Shown piece by piece: positions 18,804 through 27,671 of a DNA stretch of 64,000 bases. The notes under the pieces were generated by a model. It saw nothing but the letters and a program-made list of their open reading frames with translations, had not been told where the DNA came from and ran no database searches. Position numbers and translations under genes: made by a program. How positions within the stretch are numbered: the stretch's first letter is position 1; each line of letters begins with the position of its first letter. This stretch comes from Teichococcus wenyumeiae (GTDB lineage Bacteria > Pseudomonadota > Alphaproteobacteria > Acetobacterales > Acetobacteraceae): the NCBI RefSeq assembly GCF_003696345.1, contig NZ_RFLX01000008.1, positions 124,001 to 188,000 on the forward strand, in the 5' to 3' direction.

Positions 18804-20779
18804 TATTGGCGGCGCCAGAGGCGGGCCAGCCCGCTGCGCAGCGCGCCCTCCAGCCCGCGATAAAGGCTGAGGCGGGAGACCTTCCAGGCACCGGGGTCGT
18901 CCAGCCGCTCCAGGATCACCTCCGGTGGGCAGGGCAGTTCGGTCACCGGGTCCACCTGCCGGGGGAAGAGGATCAGCGTGGCTGCCACCAGCGCGTCCAG
19001 CTCCAGCCGGCGGCCACGGCGGGGCGGCGGGTTACGGTCCTCGGTCAGGCCCCAGCCGGCATAGAAGGGCTGGCCCCAGGTGACCACTGGCACGCCGCGC
19101 AGCAGCGCCTCGAAGCCCGAGAGCGAGGTCAGGGTATGCAGCGCATCCACCTGCCCCAGCAGCCCGGTCAGTGGCGCGCGGGAGACGACCTGGTCGGCCA
19201 CCGCCGCCAGGGCCTCGGCCGCCACATGCCCCTTGCGGAAGCCGGCCTCCAGGTCGGGATGCGGCTTGTAGATAATAAAGGCATCGGGATGCGCGGCCCG
19301 CACCGCCCGCAGCAGAGCCAGGTTGCCCTGGATGGCGCCGCCACCCAGCCGGACCGAGGCGTCATCCTCCACTTGCCCAGGCACCAGCAGCCGCTGGCGC
19401 CCCGCCGGCGCCTGGATCGCCGGGGTCTCGCCGCCCAGGTTGTACTTGGTCACGCCACGCCCGACGATCGCCTGCCGCAGCGCCGCCGCGCGCGCCAGCA
19501 GCTCCGGCGGGAAGCTGGCGGTGGCCAGGAGTTCCTCCAGCGCACTGGGCGTGGCGGGGTCGTAATAGATGCCGCGCCGGTCCACGGCATAGGAAGCGCC
19601 GGGCAGGAAGCGGGCGCCCAGGCCGCGGGAGCGCACGAAGCCATCCTCCACCGTCAGCAGCGCCACCCCGGCGGCTTCGCACTCGGCGCGGAAGCCCGGC
19701 GGCACCGCGCGGGCCCAGGCGGCGATGGCGGCCTGCCCGCTGCGCGCCCGCTCCGCCCTGGCCCGCCGCAGCGCCGAGGCCCCGCCATGGGTGAAGGCTG
19801 GCGCGCCACCTGCATGGGCGAAGAGGGCCGCCACCCGCTCCCGCTTCCACCAGGACATGCCGAGGCAGGCCACCACCGGGCGGTTCTCGGCCTGGGCGCG
19901 GTTCCAGTTGGCCAGTTGCTCCAGCGCCTGCTCGAAGCGCCAGGGGCGGGCCAGGAAAGGATCGGCGCAGCGGCTGGCGCGGATCAGCGCCGCCATGCGC
20001 GGCACCGGGTCCAGCACCCGCCCCGCCACCGGCACCCCGGCGGCGGCGGCCAGCAGCGCCATCTCCGCCGTGGCGCCATGGAGATCCGCAGCCAGGTCCA
20101 GCAGCGTCCAGGGCGAGAGCCGTGCGTCCAGCAGCCGCGCGCCCATGGGGGGCGCCAGCACCATCCGCCCATGCGCCGGGGCCGCCGGGTCCCGTGCCAG
20201 CAGCAGCGGCCCCGCGCGCATGGCAGCCGCCTGGGCCAGTGCCGCCCGCCCGGCGGCAAGCCGCGCCGGGTCACAGGGGTCCAGCACCACCACCCAGCCA
20301 CGCTGCGCCAGCCGCATGGCGGCGGCGCCAGGATCGGGCAGGCCCGGCTCGCCACCGATGCGCGACTCAGCCAGATAAGCGGCGGCGGCCCTGGCACGGC
20401 CAGCCAGTTCGGCTGCCGCCGGGGGCGGCGGGGCCAGCGGCGCGGAGTCCAGGCAGGCCGGCAGGCCATCGGCCATCAGCAGGGCCACCGGCGCCAGCCG
20501 CCCGCCGAAAGCGGGAGCACGCAGCGGGCCGACCGAGTAGCGCAGCAACTCCGCCGGCGCGCCCCGGGGCGGCGCCAGGCCGGCCGGCAGCGCCAGGATC
20601 TCCGCCTGTTCCATGACAGGCTCGTGCTCCGGCCAGAAGGCCGGCAGATGCGGCATGCGTTGGAGAACCTCGGGCAGAAAGGCCAGGCGGCGGCGGGGCG
20701 GAAGGGCCAAGGCGTGGAAGATCCCGTCTGTCGGATGGCGGTGCCGGGCAGGTTGTGAAAGCAGGGGCTTTGCTACCAA
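18803..20779 (-). CDS. kpsC: Capsule polysaccharide biosynthesis protein KpsC-like (beta-Kdo transferase)
   Basis: A 658-residue cytoplasmic glycosyltransferase. In group 2-type capsules KpsC extends the poly-Kdo linker on lysophosphatidylglycerol, using two glycosyltransferase halves. The C-terminal half (from about residue 310) is textbook: LLTVEDGFVRSRGLGARFLP, DRRGIYYDPATPSALEELL, GRGVTKYNLGG, VPGQVEDDASVRLG, IIYKPHPDLEAGFRKG and SLSGFEALLRGVPVVTWGQP. The N-terminal half looks degenerate: where EDGFxRSxG is expected it has LLMADGLPACLDS, and the YYD-type strand is missing. The first codon is TTG and no better start exists for 40 codons, so the N-terminus is uncertain. It is divergent from the export genes, whose lipoprotein begins 43 bases away. 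Confidence 0.85.
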   Translation of the reverse strand: MVAKPLLSQPARHRHPTDGIFHALALPPRRRLAFLPEVLQRMPHLPAFWPEHEPVMEQAEILALPAGLAPPRGAPAELLRYSVGPLRAPAFGGRLAPVALLMADGLPACLDSAPLAPPPPAAAELAGRARAAAAYLAESRIGGEPGLPDPGAAAMRLAQRGWVVVLDPCDPARLAAGRAALAQAAAMRAGPLLLARDPAAPAHGRMVLAPPMGARLLDARLSPWTLLDLAADLHGATAEMALLAAAAGVPVAGRVLDPVPRMAALIRASRCADPFLARPWRFEQALEQLANWNRAQAENRPVVACLGMSWWKRERVAALFAHAGGAPAFTHGGASALRRARAERARSGQAAIAAWARAVPPGFRAECEAAGVALLTVEDGFVRSRGLGARFLPGASYAVDRRGIYYDPATPSALEELLATASFPPELLARAAALRQAIVGRGVTKYNLGGETPAIQAPAGRQRLLVPGQVEDDASVRLGGGAIQGNLALLRAVRAAHPDAFIIYKPHPDLEAGFRKGHVAAEALAAVADQVVSRAPLTGLLGQVDALHTLTSLSGFEALLRGVPVVTWGQPFYAGWGLTEDRNPPPRRGRRLELDALVAATLILFPRQVDPVTELPCPPEVILERLDDPGAWKVSRLSLYRGLEGALRSGLARLWRRQ

Positions 20780-20822
20780 GGGTGCTGTGCGTTAGCTTCC
20801 GGCCCATCAGGATAGCATGTGA

Positions 20823-21251
20823 GTGGGCGTGAACGGATTCCCCTTGGCCACCCAATCGCCTGCGGCCGCACGGATGCTGCCGCGTCTCCGGCTGCCGGCC
20901 GTGCTGGGCCTGGTGCTGCTGAGCCTGTCTGGCTGCAGCATGGTGTCCAGCCGCGCCAGCGCCCCTTCCGACATGGCCTCGCCCCCGATAGGGGACCTGC
21001 CGCCCCGGCCCGCCGACCCGCTGGCGGCCTTCGCGGCGCGGGCCCAGCTTGGGCAGGAGGAACTGGTGGGCAGCCCGCCGGTTCCGGTCCGGCTGATGCG
21101 TGCTTATAACTCCGGCGGCGGCCGCCCCTGCCGCCAGTTGCTGCTCGGCAGCATGGCCACCGGGCGTCAGGCGCTGTATTGCGAGACCATGCCGGGCCAA
21201 TGGGACGCGGTCCGCCCCCTGCTGCAGAATGGGCCGCCGATTCGGCCATAA
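20823..21251 (+). CDS. Uncharacterised lipoprotein in the capsule export operon
   Basis: A protein of 142 residues from the GTG at 20823, or 125 from the ATG at 20874. The latter begins a textbook lipoprotein signal: MLPRLRLPAVLGLVLLSLSGC with the lipobox LSGC. AGGA lies ten bases before the GTG, whereas the ATG lacks a clear ribosome site, so I keep the longer form with doubt. After a proline-rich linker the C-terminal domain has two cysteines (GGGRPCRQLL and QALYCE) ending QWDAVRPLLQ. I do not recognise a characterised family. Its stop is 13 bases from kpsM, so it is very probably cotranscribed with the capsule exporter and may be an accessory envelope component. Confidence 0.72.
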   Translation: MGVNGFPLATQSPAAARMLPRLRLPAVLGLVLLSLSGCSMVSSRASAPSDMASPPIGDLPPRPADPLAAFAARAQLGQEELVGSPPVPVRLMRAYNSGGGRPCRQLLLGSMATGRQALYCETMPGQWDAVRPLLQNGPPIRP

Positions 21252-21264
21252 GGAGAACACGCGG

Positions 21265-22062
21265 ATGAGCGGTTACGTACCCCGCCGCCGCCAAGCCAGC
21301 GCATTGGCGACGCAGCTCCGCGTCATTCACGCCCTTGTGATTCGCGACATGCAGCTCCGCTTCGGGCAGTCGCGGGTCGGTTATGTCTGGCTGGTTGCCG
21401 AGCCGGCGATACTGGCTCTTGGCGTTTCAACCATTCACTGGCTGGCCGGGCACGGGCTGCAGCACAACATTCCCGTCTTCCTGTTCTATGGCCTGGGCTA
21501 CGCCCCCTTCTACATGTTCCGCGGCATCCTGACGCGCAATGCCGGGGCCATCTCCAACGGCCGCAGCCTGCTCTATCACAATGCCATCCGGCTGCATGAC
21601 CTGAACATGTCGCGCACGGTGCTGGAAGCCGCGGCCTGCATGCCCGTCATCCTGTTGCTGGTGGTGGGCGGCATCATCATTGGCGGATACTGGCCGTCCG
21701 ATCCTGGCCTCTTTGTCTTCAGCCTGGTGCTCAGCGCCCTGCTGGCACATGGGCTGGGCACGCTGCTGGCCGCGCTCATCGTCTTCTATGAGCCGCTGGA
21801 GCGCTTCGTGCACCCCTTCACCTATCTGATGATGCCGATCTCCGGCGCCTTCGGCATGCTCGACTCGCTGCCGGAGAGCGCGCGGGAGCTGCTGCTCTGG
21901 AACCCTCTGGCGCATGTTCACGAGGCGATGCGCTATGCCCAGTGGGGCGACCTCATCGTCGCCTATTATAATATTCCCTATGTCCTGCTCTGGGTGCTGA
22001 TCCTGAACTTCATGGGCATCATGGCGCTGCGCGCCGCCCGCCCCTACGTGACAACCGACTGA
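21265..22062 (+). CDS. kpsM: Capsule polysaccharide ABC transporter permease
   Basis: A 265-residue inner-membrane ABC-2 type permease with about six membrane segments. The N-terminal amphipathic part (VIRDMQLRFGQSRVGYVWLVAEP) and the segment YLMMPISGAFGMLDSLPESAR, then LLWNPLAHVHEAMRYAQWGD are typical of KpsM/BexB/CtrC proteins. With KpsT it moves the lipid-linked capsule chain across the inner membrane. AAGGAG precedes the ATG by nine bases. It is second in a tight operon: lipoprotein, kpsM, kpsT, kpsE, kpsD. Confidence 0.93.
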   Translation: MSGYVPRRRQASALATQLRVIHALVIRDMQLRFGQSRVGYVWLVAEPAILALGVSTIHWLAGHGLQHNIPVFLFYGLGYAPFYMFRGILTRNAGAISNGRSLLYHNAIRLHDLNMSRTVLEAAACMPVILLLVVGGIIIGGYWPSDPGLFVFSLVLSALLAHGLGTLLAALIVFYEPLERFVHPFTYLMMPISGAFGMLDSLPESARELLLWNPLAHVHEAMRYAQWGDLIVAYYNIPYVLLWVLILNFMGIMALRAARPYVTTD

Positions 22063-22075
22063 CGAGACGCCACCG

Positions 22076-22729
22076 ATGATCGAGCTGATCGACGTCTGGA
22101 AGAGCTATCGCAGCCACCGCACGGGCCTCCAGAACCAGATCCTGCGCGGTGTGCACGGGCGCATCCGCAAGGGCGACCATGTGGGCATCCTGGGGCGCAA
22201 TGGCTCCGGCAAGTCCACCCTCATGCGGCTGCTGAGCGGCGTGGACAACCCGACCCACGGCATCATCCGACGCGAGATGAGCATCTCCTGGCCCATCGGC
22301 GGCAGCTACGGCCTGCAGCAGGTGGCGACGGGCGCGACCAATGCCCGCTTCATCGCCCGCCTCTACGGCACGCCGGTGCAGCAGACGCAGGATTTCGTGG
22401 AAGAATTCGCCGAGCTTGGCCGTTACTTCTACGAGCCTGTGAACACTTATTCATCCGGCATGGTCAGCCGCCTGCTGATGGCCCTGTCCTTCGCAGTGGA
22501 CTTCGATTGCTATCTGGTTGATGAGGCGCTTTCGACCGGCGATGCCCGCTTCGCCGCCAAATGCCGTCACATGCTGGAAGTCCGGCGTGAGAATGCCGCG
22601 ATGATTCTTGTGTCGCACAACGCACAGCATGTGCGCCAATACTGCGATACAGCTGCCATCCTGCGGAACGGCATGCTGGAATTCTATGAGGATGTCGATG
22701 AAGCTATCGCCGCCTACCAGGGTCTCTGA
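22076..22729 (+). CDS. kpsT: Capsule polysaccharide ABC transporter ATP-binding protein
   Basis: A 217-residue ATPase that powers KpsM. Walker A is GRNGSGKST near residues 40-48, the signature loop is NTYSSGMVSRLLMALSFAVD, Walker B is CYLVDEALS, and the H-loop is ILVSHN. The REMSISWPIGGSYGLQ segment is characteristic of polysaccharide exporters. It starts 13 bases after kpsM, and its 3' end overlaps the start of kpsE by 32 bases. Confidence 0.95.
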   Translation: MIELIDVWKSYRSHRTGLQNQILRGVHGRIRKGDHVGILGRNGSGKSTLMRLLSGVDNPTHGIIRREMSISWPIGGSYGLQQVATGATNARFIARLYGTPVQQTQDFVEEFAELGRYFYEPVNTYSSGMVSRLLMALSFAVDFDCYLVDEALSTGDARFAAKCRHMLEVRRENAAMILVSHNAQHVRQYCDTAAILRNGMLEFYEDVDEAIAAYQGL

Positions 22730-23888
22730 CATCCCCATCTCCGCCGGGCGGGCACGCCCTGCGGCCGTCGCCCCACGGTCGGCGCTGCTGCGGATGCTGT
22801 GGCGGCGACGCTTCTTCCTGCTGCTGGTGGGGCTACCAACCCTGATCGCCGCCATCTACCTTTATGGCATCGCCGCCGGGCAATATGTCTCGGAAGCGCG
22901 TTTCGTGGTGCGCGGGCAGCAGGAATCGCGCGGCTCCACCTCCTCCTCTCTGGGCGAGATGCTGGGCGCCGCCGCCGGCTTCAAGCAGGTGCCGGCCGAG
23001 GCCCTGACGGTGCGCGACTATCTCGAATCCCATGACGCGATCGAATCTCTGAAGACACGGATCGGGCTGGTGGAGATCTACCGCCGGCCGGAAGCCGATT
23101 TCCTGGCGCGGCTCTGGAGCCCCGACCTGCCGGCCGAGCTGATGGCGCTCTACTACCACCACATGAACACGGTGACCGTGGACAATACGGGCGGCATCAC
23201 CACCATCCGCGCCCGTGCCTTCCGGCCGGAGGATGCGCATCGGGTGGCCGAGGAGCAGCTCCGCCTGTCCGAGGAATTCGTCAACAAGCTCTCCTCCCGC
23301 GCGCGGGAAGCCTCGGTGAACTTCGCGCAGGGCGAGCTGCGCCGCGCCGAGGAGCGCGTCATCGCCGCCCAGACCGCCATCACCGAATGGCGGCAGCGGG
23401 AGCAGGCGGTGGACCCGGTCAGCCTGGCGCAGATCAACCAGGCCGGCTTCGCGGCGCTGGAAAAGGAACTGAACACCGCGCGCACCGAGCTGCAGGAGAA
23501 GTCCGCCTTCATGCGGCCGGACAACCCGCAGATCGCCACGCTGCGCAACCGCATCCAGGCCCTGCAGGCCCGCATCCGCATCGAGCGTGACCGCCTGACC
23601 ACCGGCGCCGAAGCGCTGCCCGAGCGGATCTCGGTCTTCGAGCGCCTGGCGCAGGAGCGGGAATTCGCCAACAAGCAGCTCGCCTCCGCCACCGCCTCGC
23701 TCGAGATGGCGCGGATGGAGGCGCAGCGCCAGCAGCTCTTCCTCGCGCGCGTGGTGGAGCCCAACATGGCCGAATACCCGCTCTACCCCCGCGCGGCCAT
23801 CTTCCTGATCAGCTTCTTTGCCGTCCTGTCGATGCTCTATGGCGTCGGCTGGCTTCTTCTCGCCGGGGTTCGCGAACATGCGCTCTAG
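22698..23888 (+). CDS. kpsE: Capsule export inner-membrane protein (polysaccharide co-polymerase type 3)
   Basis: A 396-residue protein with one membrane segment near residues 35-58 and another near 370-390, and a long periplasmic coiled-coil arm between them (about 190-345; REASVNFAQGELRRAEERV, RTELQEKSAFMRPDNPQIATL). This is the KpsE/BexC/CtrB layout: it bridges the ABC exporter and the outer-membrane channel. The early motif QYVSEARFVVRGQQ is family-typical. The ATG at 22698 lies six bases after GAGG and inside the kpsT frame, so translation is probably coupled. The stop overlaps kpsD by 11 bases. Confidence 0.92.
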   Translation: MKLSPPTRVSDIPISAGRARPAAVAPRSALLRMLWRRRFFLLLVGLPTLIAAIYLYGIAAGQYVSEARFVVRGQQESRGSTSSSLGEMLGAAAGFKQVPAEALTVRDYLESHDAIESLKTRIGLVEIYRRPEADFLARLWSPDLPAELMALYYHHMNTVTVDNTGGITTIRARAFRPEDAHRVAEEQLRLSEEFVNKLSSRAREASVNFAQGELRRAEERVIAAQTAITEWRQREQAVDPVSLAQINQAGFAALEKELNTARTELQEKSAFMRPDNPQIATLRNRIQALQARIRIERDRLTTGAEALPERISVFERLAQEREFANKQLASATASLEMARMEAQRQQLFLARVVEPNMAEYPLYPRAAIFLISFFAVLSMLYGVGWLLLAGVREHAL

Positions 23889-25701
23889 CCGCCGTCTTCC
23901 CGCTCTCCTGACAGCGCTGGCCTTCGCCGCCGCCGCCGTGGCGCCGGCACCCGCCAGCGCGCAGCAGAACGTGTATCAGCAGATGCTGGAGGCCCAGCGG
24001 GCCCAGCAGACCCAGCTCAACAGCGAGCAGGCCGGCGGCCAGCAGATGCTGAACTCGCCGACGCCGGGGCTGATGACCAACAGCGGCGCCATGCAGCAGG
24101 TGCCGAGCCTGCTGGCGCCGGATACCGTCGTCAACCGCGCCGGCAGCGCCACCGAGGCCGAGGCCGGCGCCACCGCCCAGGGCCCGCTGGCCGAGCCCTT
24201 CCGTAACCCCGGACCCAGCCGCACCGTCTTCGGTGCCGCCCTCTTCGCGCGCGGGGCGCCGACGCCCTCCGACAGCGGCAACCCCAACTACCGCCTGAGC
24301 CCGGGCGATCGCGTCAGCGTCCGCGTCTGGGGCCCGGTGGAGACCGAGGCCATCGGCGCGCTGGACAACCAGGGCAACCTCTTCCTGCCCTCCATCGGCC
24401 CGCTGCGCCTGGCCGGCGTCCGCGCCGGCGACCTGCAGCAGACGGTCGAGGCCGAGGTGCGCCGCATCTACACCCAGCAGGTGCAGGTCTATGCCGTGCT
24501 GCTGGCTGCGGGGCGCCTCGGCGTCTATGTCACCGGCTATGTGCGGCTGCCTGGCCGCCACCAGGGCTCGGCCTCCGATACCCCGCTGGACTTCCTGCTG
24601 CGCGCCGGCGGCGTGGACCCCGCCCGCGGCTCCTACCGCGACATCACGGTCAACCGTGGCGGCCGCGTGGTAAATCGCATCGACCTCTACCCCTTCCTGC
24701 TGCGCGGCAGCCTGCCGAATATCTCGCTGCAGGACGGCGACACCATCGTGGTCGGCAAGCAGGGCGCGACCATCTCGGCCGATGGCGCGGTGCGCAACAA
24801 CTACCTCTTCGAGGTGGACGGGCGCTCCATGCAGGGCCAGGAGCTGATCGACCTCTCCGGGCCGCTGCCGGCAGCCACCAATGCCGTGGTGCGCGGCACC
24901 CGCAACAGCCAACCCTGGTCGCGCTACGCCACCCTGGCCGAGCTGCGCCGCCTGCCGCTGCTGGACCAGGACGTGGTGACCTTCATCACCGACTCGCCGG
25001 CGCCCACCGTGCGCGTCTTCGTGGAAGGCAGCCGCATCGGTCCCTCCGTGCTGGTGGCCGACCGCGACGCCAATCTCTGCCAGCTGCTCGACTATATCGA
25101 GGTGAACCCGGCCCTGGCCGATACGCGCTCGGTCTATGTGCTGCGCAAGCGCCTGGCGGCGCAGCAGCTCCGCTCCATCAATGAGGCGCTGGACCGGCTG
25201 GAGCGGCAGCTCTTCACCGCCTCCTCCGCCACCACGGGCGTGGCCGAGATCCGCACGCAGGAAGCGCAGCTGGTCTCCAGCTACATCCAGCGCGGCCGCC
25301 GCATCCAGCCGGAAGGCCGGCTGGTGGCGGTGGACGACCAGGGCCGCTGCGCCCGCATCCGCCTGGAGGATGGCGACACCATCGTGATCCCCGAGCGCTC
25401 CGACACCGTGCTGGTGGGCGGCGAGGTGCTGAACCCCGGCGGCGTGGTCTGGCGTGAGGGCATGACGATCCGCCAGTACCTGGATGCCGCCGGCGGCGTG
25501 ACCCAGCGTGGCGACGCGGATGCGGTGATGATCCGCCGCGCCAGCGGCCAGGTGATCCTCGACCCGCGTGAGGGCCCGCGCCCTGGCGACGAGCTGATCG
25601 CCCTGCCGCAGCTGGGCGCCAAGAGCTTCCAGATCACGCGCGACCTGCTGCAGCTCGTCTACCAGACTGCGCTCACCGGCTATTACGTCGGCCGCCTCTG
25701 A
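23878..25701 (+). CDS. kpsD: Capsule export outer-membrane protein (OPX family)
   Basis: A 607-residue periplasmic/outer-membrane polysaccharide export protein. A signal peptide occupies about residues 1-28 (APASAQQ). A glutamine/alanine-rich linker follows, then the Poly_export domain (NYRLSPGDRVSVRVWGPVE, about residue 140) and several SLBB-type repeats, for example VYVTGYVRLPGRHQG and VLVGGEVLNPGGVVWREGMTIRQYLDAAGG near the end. Length fits KpsD of group 2 systems rather than the shorter Wza. It is the last gene of the operon, followed by a strong terminator. Together with KpsE and KpsMT it makes a complete trans-envelope export route. Confidence 0.92.
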   Translation: MRSSRRLPALLTALAFAAAAVAPAPASAQQNVYQQMLEAQRAQQTQLNSEQAGGQQMLNSPTPGLMTNSGAMQQVPSLLAPDTVVNRAGSATEAEAGATAQGPLAEPFRNPGPSRTVFGAALFARGAPTPSDSGNPNYRLSPGDRVSVRVWGPVETEAIGALDNQGNLFLPSIGPLRLAGVRAGDLQQTVEAEVRRIYTQQVQVYAVLLAAGRLGVYVTGYVRLPGRHQGSASDTPLDFLLRAGGVDPARGSYRDITVNRGGRVVNRIDLYPFLLRGSLPNISLQDGDTIVVGKQGATISADGAVRNNYLFEVDGRSMQGQELIDLSGPLPAATNAVVRGTRNSQPWSRYATLAELRRLPLLDQDVVTFITDSPAPTVRVFVEGSRIGPSVLVADRDANLCQLLDYIEVNPALADTRSVYVLRKRLAAQQLRSINEALDRLERQLFTASSATTGVAEIRTQEAQLVSSYIQRGRRIQPEGRLVAVDDQGRCARIRLEDGDTIVIPERSDTVLVGGEVLNPGGVVWREGMTIRQYLDAAGGVTQRGDADAVMIRRASGQVILDPREGPRPGDELIALPQLGAKSFQITRDLLQLVYQTALTGYYVGRL

Positions 25702-25713
25702 GGCGCGGATCAG

Positions 25714-25749
25714 AAAAAAGGCCACCGGGGCAACCCGGTGGCCTTTTTT
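25714..25749. terminator. Bidirectional rho-independent terminator after kpsD
   Basis: A 16-bp perfect stem, AAAAAAGGCCACCGGG with its complement, and loop GCAA, ending in TTTTTT on the plus strand. It ends the capsule operon and also faces the converging small gene to the right. Confidence 0.93.
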
Positions 25750-25787
25750 CATGCGCGGCGGCCAGGGGCCCGAAGGCCCCTCCGGCA

Positions 25788-26132
25788 TCAGGCGGCGTGG
25801 CGCTGCGCGGGGCGGGCCAGCAGCACGGCCTCGGCCCAGCCCGGCGCCTCGGCCAGCAGGCGGTCGATCTGCGCCGGGGTCATCGTCTCGGCATGCTCAC
25901 GCGCGGTGGTCAGGCGCGGGTTCCAATCCTGCACCACGGCGGGCGCGGCCACGCCGCCGGGCAGCGAGCCTTCCTGCACCATCTCCGCCACGCGGCGGAC
26001 GGTGCACAGGATGCGGGCGGCGGCCTCCAGCCGCAGGCGGTCGGCCAGGTCACCCTGGGTCAGGTCAGTCAGCGCGTCGAGGGTCATGCGCCGGCGGGCT
26101 GCCGGCGGCAGGGCGAAAGTCTCAAGGGCCAT
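25788..26132 (-). CDS. Small hypothetical protein
   Basis: A 114-residue soluble, alanine/leucine/arginine-rich protein beginning MALETFALPPAARRRMTLDA. It has no signal peptide, membrane segment, cysteine motif or obvious catalytic pattern, and is predicted mainly helical by eye. GGAG lies nine bases before the ATG at 26132, and codon use matches the neighbours, so it is probably real. It ends 38 bases from the shared terminator, and is divergent from serA. I do not recognise the family. Confidence 0.62.
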   Translation of the reverse strand: MALETFALPPAARRRMTLDALTDLTQGDLADRLRLEAAARILCTVRRVAEMVQEGSLPGGVAAPAVVQDWNPRLTTAREHAETMTPAQIDRLLAEAPGWAEAVLLARPAQRHAA

Positions 26133-26378
26133 GGGGGCTATCTCCAAACGCGTCGATCCCGCTTCTTGCACGGCGGGGGTCGCGGATGCGGGACATGGCC
26201 GCATCGGCCATTGGCCGCAACACCCGCATCCCCGGGGAAGGCGCATGGGGGCCATGTCCTACCCGGCTCAGCCTCTGGCATGGCGCTTTCCGCCACCCCC
26301 ACGTCTTCCCGAACGACACGGCACGTCCCGCGGTTTCGCACTTCTCGCGCGGCAATTTCGGGGGCATGGAAGCACGCC

Positions 26379-27662
26379 ATGCCGAATCACACCGCACCCA
26401 GCCCCGTCGTTCCGCTGTCGAATCAGCGCATCTCCCTGCCCAAGGAGCGCATCCGCATCCTTCTGCTGGAAGGCGTTTCCGACACCGCCGTCAGCCTGTT
26501 GGCCGGCGCGGGCTACACGAATGTGCAGCGCGAAACCAAGGCACTGGAAGGCGAGGCGCTGACCGAGGCGCTGCAGGGCGTGCACCTGCTGGGCATCCGC
26601 TCCCGCACCCAGCTCACGGTCGAGGCCCTGCGCGCGGCGGACCGGCTGATCGCGGTGGGCTGCTTCTGCATCGGCACCAACCAGGTGGACCTGGCCGTTG
26701 CCAAGGAGCTGGGCATCCCGGTCTTCAACGCCCCCTTCAGCAATACCCGCAGCGTGGCGGAACTGACGATGGGTGAGATCGTGATGCTGCTGCGCCGCAT
26801 CCCCGACCGCTCCCGCTCCGCGCATGACGGCGGCTGGGACAAGTCGGCCGACAACAGCAAGGAAGTGCGCGGCAAGACGCTGGGCATCGTCGGCTACGGC
26901 AATATCGGCAGCCAGCTCTCGGTGCTGGCCGAGGCCTTCGGCATGCGCGTCATCTACTACGACACCATCCCGAAGCTGGGCCATGGCAATGCCGTCGCCG
27001 CCGCCTCCCTGCACGACCTGCTCGCGGCCTCCGACGTCGTCACCCTGCATGTGCCGGAGACGGACCAGACCACCCACCTGATCGGCCCCGCCGAGATCGC
27101 GGCCATGCGCCCGGGCGCGCTGCTGATCAACAACAGCCGCGGCAAGGTGGTGGACCTGGACGCCCTGGCCGAGGCCCTGAAGTCCGGCCACCTGCTCGGC
27201 GCCGCCGCCGATGTCTTCCCCGAGGAGCCGAAGCGCAACGGCGAGCGCTTCACCACCCCGCTCCAGGGCCTGCCCAACGTAATCCTGACGCCGCATATCG
27301 GCGGCAGCACGGAAGAGGCGCAGGAGCGCATCGGCGAGGAAACCGCCCGCAAGCTGTCGGACTACTCCGACACCGGCGCCACGCTCGGCGCGGTGAACTT
27401 CCCGGAAGTCACCCTGCCCGCCACGGCGCGCGGCACCCGCTTCCTGCATGTCCACCGCAACGTGCCGGGCGTGCTGGCGGCGCTGAACGAGGCCTTCAGC
27501 CGCTACAGCCTGAACATCACCGCCCAGTACCTGCAGACGGACCCGCAGATCGGCTACGTCGTGGTGGACGCCGAGAACGTGGCGGAACCCGACTCGCTGC
27601 TGGCGACACTGCGGGACGTGCCGGGCACCATCCGGGCGCGACTGATCTACGAGCGGCACTGA
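26379..27662 (+). CDS. serA: D-3-phosphoglycerate dehydrogenase
   Basis: A 427-residue NAD-dependent enzyme for the first step of serine synthesis, 3-phosphoglycerate to 3-phosphohydroxypyruvate. It has the E. coli-like layout: substrate domain, Rossmann fold (GIVGYGNIGSQLSVLAEAFG near residue 170), catalytic elements NNSRGKVVDLDAL and LTPHIGGSTEEAQERIG, and a C-terminal ACT domain (about 350-427, FLHVHRNVPGVLAALNEAFS) that usually binds serine for feedback inhibition. The ATG at 26379 starts just before the conserved RIRILLLEGVSDTAV strand. serC and serB are not nearby. The 246-base gap upstream, shared with a divergent small gene, holds no RNA element I can recognise. Confidence 0.95.
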   Translation: MPNHTAPSPVVPLSNQRISLPKERIRILLLEGVSDTAVSLLAGAGYTNVQRETKALEGEALTEALQGVHLLGIRSRTQLTVEALRAADRLIAVGCFCIGTNQVDLAVAKELGIPVFNAPFSNTRSVAELTMGEIVMLLRRIPDRSRSAHDGGWDKSADNSKEVRGKTLGIVGYGNIGSQLSVLAEAFGMRVIYYDTIPKLGHGNAVAAASLHDLLAASDVVTLHVPETDQTTHLIGPAEIAAMRPGALLINNSRGKVVDLDALAEALKSGHLLGAAADVFPEEPKRNGERFTTPLQGLPNVILTPHIGGSTEEAQERIGEETARKLSDYSDTGATLGAVNFPEVTLPATARGTRFLHVHRNVPGVLAALNEAFSRYSLNITAQYLQTDPQIGYVVVDAENVAEPDSLLATLRDVPGTIRARLIYERH

Positions 27663-27671
27663 GGGGACAGG

